Below, one piece after another: positions 52,233-61,850 of a stretch of 64,000 nucleotides of DNA. Where the stretch lies: assembly GCA_024734555.1 (NCBI GenBank), contig JANPWX010000163.1:130142-194141 (forward strand), written 5' to 3'. The notes under the pieces were generated by a model. The model did no database searches. It saw nothing but the letters and a program-made list of their open reading frames with translations, and was not told the DNA's origin. This stretch comes from Trochalopteron elliotii. Taxonomy: Eukaryota > Chordata > Aves > Passeriformes > Leiothrichidae. Each line of letters starts with the position of its first letter. Position 1 is the stretch's first letter. Both the position numbers and the translations under genes were made by a program.

Positions 52233-52454
52233 TTCCTGGAACCCCTCAGACCTTCAAATCACCCCATTGCAACTAGATCCCTATCCTATCAATCTTAAAT
52301 GCATATTGTTTCCCTAAATGCCAGGGAGGAAAGGTACTCCTCTTGCAGGAACCTTATTCATTAGCTGTAAATTACAGTGATTACAAAAGGCTGAAGGAGC
52401 CTCATTCATACCAACCACACGCAGCATGGGTGGTCATTTTACAAAGATGCTTGC

Positions 52455-52468
52455 ACAGCTTAAGCTGT
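52455..52468. repeat. 14-bp perfect palindrome
   Basis: ACAGCTTAAGCTGT, no spacer. Confidence 0.8.
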
Positions 52469-53207
52469 TGTGCTTATTTCAGTATGTGAAGTGGTTAGTG
52501 TACAGCAGCAGTAAAACCAGGTAAAGGCATTTCTTACAGTAAATTCCACTCCAAAGACTAGCTGCCACAATAGAGATGTCATATTCTTTCAGGATTTCTT
52601 GAGACATCCACAGATTACCCTTCTCTTTCCTTTTACTTCCACCATGGCAGACATCAGACAGAAGTGGCATTAAAAGCCAGCCAACAAGCAAGACTATGTT
52701 TATTTCTACTTTTATCTTCCATGTGTTTATCATTTGTTTTAATCTTTAGCATCTCTTTATCCACCTTCTTGTTGAAAGATCTGTAGTTTGTTCGATTTGC
52801 ATTTAGAGGAAAACAGTGAATAATACAAAGAAATCTCTTGGCTTCCTTCACTCCAAGGGATGAGGTCATAGGGCTGTTGACAATTATTTTAAAACAATCA
52901 ACCTTTCATTGAGTGATGTGATTGTGCACATTCACACAGCTTGATGAAATACAGGCTTGCTCCTATCTAGACCCTCAGGACTGCAGCCATGATATCAAGA
53001 AGTAGTTTTCCAGGGCCGGAAACATTTTCTAACAATTTCACAGACCAAAAAGAGACACTATCTTCCTCAGTACTTAATCCTCAAACTTGAACCGTTATTT
53101 CCCAGCCCTTCTATGTTCTAAAATCATAGCTTTTAACAGATGATTCATTAAAAATGTATTTTTTCCTAAATTATTTTCATTGATGATAAACTTCAGTACT
53201 CTGATCA

Positions 53208-53230
53208 TTGTAGATCACTCTGATCTACAA
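53208..53230. repeat. Perfect inverted repeat, 10-bp arms, 3-nt loop
   Basis: TTGTAGATCA (53208-53217) and TGATCTACAA (53221-53230) flank CTC. A direct repeat of ACTCTGATC overlaps (53199 and 53217), so the site combines direct and inverted repetition. Confidence 0.85.
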
Positions 53231-53335
53231 GACAGCCTGTCCAGCTGCCTTTCCATTGCTCCCCCTTAGTCTCAGGAGCTCAGCCATCAGCTACAGTGAC
53301 ATTCTGTGGCACTGCAGAGAGAGGGAGAGAGGAGG

Positions 53336-53344
53336 ATGACTCAT
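53336..53344. promoter_or_regulatory. AP-1 consensus ATGACTCAT
   Basis: An exact nine-base AP-1 (Fos/Jun) site directly after a GA-rich tract (53316-53335). Candidate only; such sites occur by chance. Confidence 0.25.
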
Positions 53345-53892
53345 CTATGTCTCCAACCGGGTCTCTGAAGAGGAGCTTGAACATGAGCAAGAGAACAGTC
53401 ATTTTAAAAACAAGAAACGTACAACTCTGACTCCTTCAGCTGCTACTTGGGAGTCAAAAAAAAAAAAAGAAGTGGCAAACGAACAAAGTAACTGTCTGAG
53501 CTCCTCGAACACAGATTAAAGCAGCCATGTTGGGGGAGAAATGGTGCCAAAATTGTTTGAGGTGTCCAAGACCCTGAAAGGACTGTGTCTACCCAAGGAG
53601 TTAATAACACATCTTAGACCTAGATTTTGGCATGATCTCTGACACACCTGTCAAGGGAAGGTTTAGGAGTAGCTGAAGACTTGCATATGTTTGCCACTCT
53701 GTGCAACCCCAACAGTCCAAAAAAAGGAAGAGGTGATTTCCAGGATTCGTGATGTTCCTCAATTAGTAAGGGCAATTTCATAAAGAGCAGAGGAGCACAA
53801 AATCTCCAAAACTGTATTTCAAGATATTTTCTTCACAGCCAGTTTTAAGGAGTTTCAAAACAAGGAAAAGTAAATCCACAATACTGCATGCT

Positions 53893-53906
53893 AATTACTA
53901 GTAATT
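53893..53906. repeat. 14-bp perfect palindrome
   Basis: AATTACTAGTAATT, with homeodomain-type AATTA/TAATT halves. Confidence 0.75.
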
Positions 53907-55149
53907 TTCCATGTTTTACCAAATCAGTAGGGAGAAGATAATCTACTTCATTGATCCCTTCTAATTAGTGCATTATGATCCACAGGCCTCTCCATCAGTA
54001 TCTCATCTTCCTTTGTTCCAGGGATAAGAAATTTTATACCTGGTTTCTCATGTGTTAAAGTTGGCATCAAAGGCATGACCTGAAACTACAGCTACCAGTT
54101 TTAGGACACTACCACAGTGCACAAGCCCACAAACTTTCTTTATAATTGAGTTTGAATTTTTGGACTGGAAATGTAATCTTTTCAGAAGTCTGCACGCCAG
54201 CAACTGCTTCCTAGGCCTGACAAAGCAGTGCCCGTGAGACAGTTCCTCCAGTACCATTGGTGGCCAGACTCCTCAGAGTGCAGGTGCAGAAAAGATGCTA
54301 TGGCTCCACACAAGGAGGAGCCCTGGACAGGGTTGACACAGGCCCCCAGACACAGCCCAGTGCCCAGCACCTCCCACAGTGATCAGGAACAGGACTGCGA
54401 GTGAGGCTGATAAACCTTGTTTTGGTACAAATTCCCAGACACCCTCTGGAGATCTGGAACACAATCAGACCCAAAAAAGGGCAAGGATAACTTGCTGCCA
54501 TTTTGCAATGGGGATAAACTTCATAAAAAGGAGCATATTTTAATAACTACAAGAATTGAGGTTCACTGTTAAAAATGACAGAACACCATATTCCTGCTTG
54601 GTACCCATGCTGCGTTCCTGCTAATACAGAGAGAGACTTCCTCTGAAAAAAAAAAAACAACTGCTCTGGTACCTGAGAAGGATTTTGTTCAAGAAACATA
54701 ATAAATCCCTAGTGTCTCTACAAAGAATTGAAAGCCCAGTCCAGAAAGTGTAAAAAGAAAAAAAACTATTAAGATAATGATACACTGTTATATGCTTTAA
54801 AATTCTAACAACATTTCACGAATTAATGAAAAAACTTTTCCTAACACTTCCACTCATTTCTTTTAACATTAGTAAGAAAAATTCATGCAGCATAAGACAG
54901 TATAAATCCATTGAGACAAATATTCCCTGAGGTATGTACTGCATAATAGCTGCAGTGGAAGCTATGCCAGTAACTAATTAAACTTATGCCTCGGGCTTTA
55001 GTGATGTCAATTCATCTATTCCAAATTTATTCTGTTTTTAAAGAGCAAGTAGATAATTTTCTCCATGAATTCTATCATTTTTAAAAAATTAAAAATTCAT
55101 TACTTATGCTCTTTTAAAGTAGAAATACACTGTGGAAAAAATGTGTTTC

Positions 55150-55168
55150 ATATGATAGGCTATCATAT
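55150..55168. repeat. 19-bp palindrome with one central base
   Basis: ATATGATAG and CTATCATAT flank a single G. Confidence 0.8.
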
Positions 55169-58100
55169 TTGAATAAACATGGTAAAGTTTCATGCCCTTA
55201 TGAATCAGGTGGTCAACCCATCCATGAATGTGGAAACATCTTTCTTCCTGACAAGAAATGAATGAGTAGGGAAAGGATCTTTACTCTTGACAAAAGGTAG
55301 CTTCTAAAAACTCCTACAGGAAACCAGGTGCTCATCCAAGATAATTTTCAGGCTATATGATGACTCTTACCCAAGAGTTACCAGTTTTCATTACATTATG
55401 TGGTATTTTTTGGGCTGTAAAAGTCCTCAAGGTTGGGTTATTTATGACACTAAAATAAACCATAGTTACTCTTCCAATTTCAGCAGAATGGCTATAGAAC
55501 TATGTAGAAATACCTTCTGCAATGAACTGTTGCAGCCTTTAGCTCACCCTTGCTGCTTCTGTCAGCATCTCATGAAAAGAGCAGAGTCATATCACTTCCT
55601 CCCATGGTTCTTGTTACAACGTTTGCAAGAAGGTAGCAAAATTCTGACAGTACCTCTTCTTTTTAATTGCATCAGAATTCAGATTCAGTGTCTTCGTAGC
55701 TATTGGTAAATTCCAATTGATGCAATTCTGCTTTAAAGGGCAAAATAACCTCCATATTAAGCAGTACATCACCAGAAGTTCCAGCTCATCCTCAAGCTCC
55801 ACAAAGCTAACAGAGCCCTCTGACCACACTTCTTGCATAATCCTTTTAGGGACATTAGGTTCATACAAACATGTTATTATTTGAATCAGTCATGTATTAC
55901 CAAAAAGAAAAAAAAATGTATACCTGAAGCTCAAATCAGAAACATATTGTCATTAGCTGGCTTTGCTTTTGGCATGCTACTCTGAAAACACAACTACATG
56001 TTACTTCTCCTTGCATCAGACCATGCTTGAATTTATGCAAACATTGTGTAAGTGGTCCAACTTCACAAAAAATGAAACTGCTGTTTGCCATCTGCACTGG
56101 TAGTGTTGTAATGCACAACATTAAGCTTTATTTAGTATTGTTTATGCTCAAAGTGTCCCCAAACAGTATTAATGAGACTGGTTAAGTGCTGGTGTCAGAG
56201 AAGCCGTGACAGCAGCCATTAAGGAGCTTACAGAAGTTCAGAGTGCATGTTCTTCTTGAATGTTCAGGTCTACTTTACTGTGAGCAAATAATAGAGGTGT
56301 CACTAAAGTGTTTTATAGGCAAAGGGACATAAACGCATGAACAATTTTAAATAATGTGGTCATTAATTAGATATTAACCAGGTATTCAGGAGAAAGAAAG
56401 CTAGGTTCATGCAGGTGTTCAGTTCTTAACATGCTGAGTAGCTACAGCCCTGAGGCCTGAAGTTATTATAATCAGCTGCAGAACAGACATGCTGAGCTGC
56501 TCTAGCAGAAAATCATCAGCATGAACAAGAATTGCCTCCTGTACATTGCAGGGGTACTGTTTGCAGAGATCCCAAACATAAGAAATCACAGCTGACTCTG
56601 ATTTTTAGATGCAACCAAGAGAAATGGTCTAAACACCACTTGCCACAAAGAGGAAAAGAGACTTTAGAATGACACAGCCTCTGCAAAGGTAATAGATGCA
56701 AGGGCTACCTTCTGCTACTTCACCTTAATACAACAAAGCAGATCTACCTGAGTCAACTTTCTTGAACTGTTGAACTGAATCAACTTGTTAAGGTTTTGTC
56801 CTTAGACCATTATTATTGATTTCATTTAAAAGAGTGAGGTTTCAAGAAAGAAAAAGACAATAAACCAGCTCCATAGGGGTGTAATTTTAATTGACAACAC
56901 TGGTCCATGCAGTTTGCAGTGTTTTCTGCTTCTCCTTACGCTCTGTGAAAAAACTCAGAGTATGGTTTGGAGATGGATAAGAGACATGCACACATGTACA
57001 GAGTTAAATATTAAAACATTCAAAAAACAGTGTAAATTGAAGAATATGCACCTTCTGATTAGCAATAGGCAGTGCAATCCAAAGGGAGCCATACAATAGA
57101 CTACATAAGCTTTGGATCAAATCCATGAAGATATCACTGCAAACCACCAATAAGGAAAGATTTAATTAAAAAAAGCTATGCAAAGTAAGTGCTGGTGAGT
57201 ATCTGTCAAAAGTGAAACCCCAAAACCAAAAAGAAAATCAGATGAAATGATTTTGATTACACAGTTTACTGCAGTTTTAGAGGAAGCTAACTGAGGGGAA
57301 TCAATATCAAGTCCCTATGCACATTTGAAAACACAAGATAAAAATTTATTACACACACAGATGTCTGTCTTTGCCAGGACACATTGTCACAGGATTTCTA
57401 AATCCAAGAACTCATCACTCCTTCTCTTAAACCTTGGTAATCTTGGCACAAACAGACTGAGGGCCCTCTGGGGTGGCTCCCAAGAGCCACTGTGCTCCAC
57501 CTCAGGGCTCCAGTTCTTAACTTCCCAGGCATTCCACCAACTTTTACTTGCTTTGTCCCTCATCTTTATACCAAACCTCTATGAAACAGGTGCAGTAGAT
57601 AGTTTACAAACAGTGTTTATGGCATGCACAGAAAGCCATGGGGGCATGCTTAGTAGCAGGGTGACAACTGAGGAAGAAAAGGGAAGAAAAAACACCTAAA
57701 AAAAGAAAAACAAACAACCCAAAAAACCCAAACCCAAAAGGAAGCACAGCAGAAAAAACTGGTATGTTGCACTTGAACATTACCTCCAGTGCATTTCCTT
57801 CAGTGCACTTCCATCTTAATGTTGTCTGGGGTTTTTTTAACTGCATTTACATTTTTCAACACACCACCCTGGGTTACAGTGCCCTATCCAAGCCTTTTAA
57901 CCCTAACCCATAGCTTCACTCCCTTTCAATCACCCTTCTAAAATTCAGCCCTTGTTACCAATTCAACAGAAACGTTTACCTGAGACACTGTTCTTTTCCA
58001 TCCTTTAGGTTTTTTTATTTTTATCTGTTTCAACAGTGGTCACCAGTTTTAACTCTTCAGAACAGCAAACATGCCCCAGCCATTGCAATCTTCTCCCTTA

Positions 58101-58627
58101 ACTGCTCTATCATAATTTCACTGTTCCTATATTTTCCTAACCTAAGTCTAATACCAACCTAATACCAGTTTCTCACACGTTTTTCCTAGAGAGGCAAATA
58201 TACTATTTCTAAATGTAATCTAGATAATTTTCTGTCTTGGCTGGCCTCTGCCAAGTGTTACTGAACTCAGGCCCAAAATTCTACTCCAAGATTTTGTGCT
58301 TTTTGTACTTCTCTCACACAGGTACAATGTGTTTAGAATATGCCTGCCGAAAATAATTTTTATTTCAAGACAGAATGGGCTGCTCAAATACCCTATTCTG
58401 AAAACATCTTGTTCATACAAAGCTTCTGTCTTAGCAGAGCCCTCCATGAATGACAGAAGAGGAGTATGATTCATTTGGCAGCTAAATTATTTAAATAGTT
58501 CCACAATGGCATATAAAGCCCCATATACATCACAACTTTTTTTTTTCCCCTCCACAATTCTTCTTTTCCTTTTCACTCAATAATTTTTTCTCTGAATTAT
58601 TAAATCCTTCTTTCCCCTTCAATACAG

Positions 58628-58736
58628 TTTGGGAATTCTATGGCTGTAAGAACTCATAAGAGAAGGTTATTATTAGCAGTAAAAAAAAGAGGGAAAAGAT
58701 GGCTCTACAGGAACTGTGAAATGGAGGCTATTTCAG
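58628..58736 (+). other. Candidate exon with strong splice signals, unproven
   Basis: A long pyrimidine tract (58551-58620) runs into TTCAATACAG (to 58627). After 109 bases comes CAG followed by GTAAGTG, a perfect match to the vertebrate 5' splice consensus. Frame one is open across the whole segment (36 codons plus one base), while the other two have stops. The peptide is strongly basic (about 10 Arg/Lys of 36, including KRR and KKRGKR) and is not one I recognise. It could be an alternative or non-coding exon, or a pseudo-exon. Confidence 0.25.
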
Positions 58737-59215
58737 GTAAGTGAAAAACCCAACACTCATTTGATGTATAACTTCTTCAACAAAACTCATCCCAGCCAGC
58801 AGCCTGCTTACCAGACAGCACACAGGTGGTTCTCTGGCTGACAGATAAAGTCCACAAATTAACACACATTCTTACCCACAGGCAAGTTAGTAAAAAGCAA
58901 TTGTGGAGAAAAGGTCAAACTGTATGTGTAGCAGCTAAGGACAGAAAAGCAATCCCAATGACATGAAAAAATTCAAGCCAATCATTAGTTTACAGCTCAA
59001 AACCCCCTCAGTTTTATAATGAGATGAGTTTCAGAGAGAGCTACAGCAATTCTGAATAACTAGAGAAAGATGCTAAAAATTCCTGTGATTTTCAAAAGAC
59101 CACACAGACTTTGCTTCTCACATAGTTTTGAGTCCATTTGAAAAATACAGGCCCATGATTTAGAGGTTTACAGATTTACAGGTTACTGAAAATGAGAAAA
59201 AAAACATTAAACAGA

Positions 59216-59240
59216 TTTGACTCATCCATGATGAGTCAAA
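59216..59240. promoter_or_regulatory. Hairpin carrying two inverted AP-1 sites
   Basis: TTTGACTCAT (59216-59225) and ATGAGTCAAA (59231-59240) are exact complements around CCATG. Each arm contains a full AP-1 heptamer (TGACTCA at 59218-59224, TGAGTCA at 59232-59238), spaced 14 bases centre to centre. The pairing of sites is seen directly. Regulatory use is inferred. Confidence 0.4.
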
Positions 59241-59608
59241 CTCAATAGAGAGTGCAATGCTGAAGTTTAATCTGGGTTACTATGTATCACTTTTTATCAT
59301 GTCATGTCTGTCCAGCATGTGCTATAAAACAAAACACAGAGTGCTGCTTGGATTCTCAAGAGAATGAAAGCCTACCTGGCCACACTATCTCAAGCACAGA
59401 CAAGACCTTCCAAGTCAGTTTAAGGACAAAGAGCAAACAGGACTGATGAAACACCATGGGGGAAAAAGAACCCAAAAAGCCATCTTAGCTCACAAGATGA
59501 GGCTAAAGTATGAAGAAACATTTCTAACCTCGAGAGAAAAGAGATTCTCAAGCAGCATTTACTGGGCACAGCAACAACCCAATGAATCTTCATAAATGTG
59601 AAACATGG

Positions 59609-59632
59609 ATCCCCTTACAAGAGTAAGGGGAT
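59609..59632. repeat. Perfect inverted repeat, 10-bp arms, 4-nt loop
   Basis: ATCCCCTTAC (59609-59618) and GTAAGGGGAT (59623-59632) flank AAGA. Confidence 0.85.
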
Positions 59633-60431
59633 GATCTAAGAGGTATTTTCCAAACTCATCCCATGCTCTTGCTCTCTCATTCCTACACCAACCCATACAT
59701 ACATGTTAAGCAGTTACCACACCCCTCACCTCTCTGAGTCATTTGAAGCTGCTCAGAGTAACATATTCATTAATATTGATATTTTTATTTCTTTGTTTGC
59801 AAGTTTTCTCAGCAGTTACCTCTAACAGTTCTCCCTCTAAACTATTTTACGTCAGACAAGTCCTGAATTTGTATTGCTGCCTTTCGCAGAATATGGATAC
59901 TCTCTGTAGAAGCCTACTTTCACAAAGGGTTACTTATGACTTGGAATAAATTAACAACTCACTTCTTCACAGTTAAAGGTCACTCCAGAACTTGTGGCAT
60001 ATGGAAGAAAAAATAAGGGAGGGAAAGGGATACACATGAAAGTATAGCCTGAAGAAAGCTAGGTTTTGTTAAAAAAAAAAAATCAACTAAAAGCACAGTT
60101 CACTCCGTCTATCCAAATGCTTAAAGAATCGTAATTTCATAATGTTACTAAAACCTCCTTCTTCATTCTTGGCATAAGTGCATGTGTGTGTGTAGGCATA
60201 ATTTAATTGCAGTGTGAAAAATGTTGCTCATTGAAAGAAAAAGTATGTAGTTATAATTAGAAGTGGAAACTATAACCAACACATAACTTAATTATACAGA
60301 AAAGGCATCGCTTATTCTCAAGATAGAGCCTCTAGATGTCTTGTACTTCTACTAACTCTGCTGTTTACTACTCCATAGTTGAGTGATCCCTATTGAGCCA
60401 AAGTACTGTGATCCAACTAATTGCTTTTACA

Positions 60432-61850
60432 GGCTCACAAAATGGCCAAGTGAGGAAGGCAGCTCTGCAGATCGCTTAGTGCAGCCCACTGGCACAGTTC
60501 AGGGTCAGTGAGAGCAGGATACTCAAGGCTGTGTTCAGCTGGCTGTTACTTACATTCAAGGATGAAGGCTCCACAATATTCTTGGAAAACCTGTTCCAAT
60601 GTTTGGCCAACCTCAAACATTTTTTCTTACATTTAAATGATTTTCCTGTATTTCAATTCATACACACTGTCTCTTCCTCCTTTCACTGTCTACTGCCAGG
60701 AGGACTCTGGCTCCACTTTCTGTAATCTAGCACATCACGTACTCAGACACTTAATAACATCAGCTTGAGCCTTCTCTTCTCCAGACTGAACAGTCCCATC
60801 TCTTTCACACTCTCCCCACATGTCACAGGCTCCAATCCCTCAGCCACCTTCACGACCTTGCACAGGACTCACTCTGCTCTCTCCATCTCTCTTTTGCACC
60901 TGACAACCCTGAACTGGACACAGAAATCCAAAGGTGCCTCACCAGAAAGGAGAAGGGAGAAGGATCACATCACTCCCCCTGCTCACAGCACTCTGCCTAA
61001 GGAGTGCCACGAGTCAGGAGCTGCCCCTGCCACAAGCACACGCTGCTGCCTCATGCTCTGCTTCATGTCCCCCAGCAGCCCTGGGCCCTTCTCCACAAAG
61101 CTGCTTTCCCCACACTCAGGCACGGCCTGTGCTCCTGCCCACGGTTATTCCTCTCCAGCTGCAGGACTTGGCATTTCCCTCTGCTCATGAGCATCCTGTC
61201 AGCCCATTTCTCCAGCCTCTTGAGGCCTCTACAAATGGCAGCACAACCCTCTGGGGAGTCAAACACTTGCCAGTTTTGCAGCATCTGCCAACCTGCTCAG
61301 AGTCCTCTCTGCCCTCCCCTCCTGCTCATTAGTGCAGACCCTGAGCAGCATCAGCCCCATCACCCCATCACCACCCCACCAACCCACTCCTGCAGCTGGA
61401 GCTTGGGCTGCCCTTTGAGTCCAGCATTTCAGCCAGGTTGCTCCACTCACCTGTACTGCACCTCATCCATTTGCCAAGTTACAAGAGACAGTAGTGACAA
61501 AAGCTTTCCTGAAATCAACATAAACAACATCCACTCCACCAAGTCAGTGATCTCACGGCAGAAGACTAACACATTGCCCAGACATGACTGACATTCCATA
61601 AATCCACACTGACTACTCCCAACCCTCTTCTTGTCCTTCACATGTTTGGAAATGTCTTCCACGAGGTAAACATGAGGCTTGAGTTCCCCAAATTCTTCTT
61701 CTTTTCCCTCTTGAAAAGATGATTGTCTTTTGCTTTCTGTTACTTCCCAGGAGCCTCCACCAAGGTTCTTTTTGAGAAAATCAATTTTCTGTCTCACTTT
61801 AGTCTCCTCTGAGATTTTCTTCTGGATGAGGCATTTTAGCAGATCTGTCT
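60432..61850 (-). mobile_element. CR1 LINE, minus strand, 5'-truncated and degraded
   Basis: This is a CR1 non-LTR retrotransposon copy whose 3' end is at the low-coordinate side. The 3' untranslated block (about 60432-60760) matches the familiar CR1 pattern of 'ctctgcagatc', 'cagcccac', 'agggtcag-gagagcagg' and 'ccacaat...aacctgttccaatgtttg'. The ORF2 remnant follows to about 61850, and the 5' part is missing. Heavy divergence and frameshifts indicate an old, dead copy. Boundaries are approximate. Confidence 0.9.
60764..61850 (-). pseudogene. CR1 ORF2 reverse-transcriptase pseudogene
   Basis: Pieces of the CR1 ORF2 protein appear in order on the minus strand but in different frames. They are: GSWEV (about 61740-61755); ISKHVKDKKRVGSSQCGF (61600-61653); VDVVYVDFRKAF (61499-61534), which keeps the first catalytic Asp of RT motif A; LADAAKL (61271-61291), where the family has FADDTKL, so the second metal-binding Asp is lost; DSPEGCAAI...RLEKWADR (within 61144-61260); FCVQF (60908-60934); and MGLFSLEKRRLK (60764-60799). 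The spacing between motif A and the ADD motif is shorter than in intact copies, pointing to deletions. Opposite-strand frames of 132-195 codons here are shadows. Confidence 0.85.

Larger units (their letters stand above)
46112..60431. other. Unique non-coding DNA
   Basis: No gene is recognised. Contents listed separately include hairpins at 47541, 48001, 52212, 53208, 55150, 59216 and 59609, a purine tract at 48430-48712, a CpG-enriched patch at 51600-51885 and a candidate exon at 58628-58736. A run of nine G lies at 47914-47922. Two telomere-like units (AACCCTAACCC) occur at 57899-57909, too short to call an interstitial telomere. Confidence 0.55.

Noticed and set aside
57899..57909. Telomere-like AACCCTAACCC
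   Set aside because: Fewer than two full units; expected by chance.
59743..59949. 68-codon frame with a signal-peptide-like start
   Set aside because: The hydrophobic start comes from T-rich sequence. There is no further family feature and no gene context.
61004..61591. 195-codon plus-strand open frame, the longest in the window
   Set aside because: It runs antisense to the CR1 ORF2 remnant. The recognisable protein motifs are on the minus strand.
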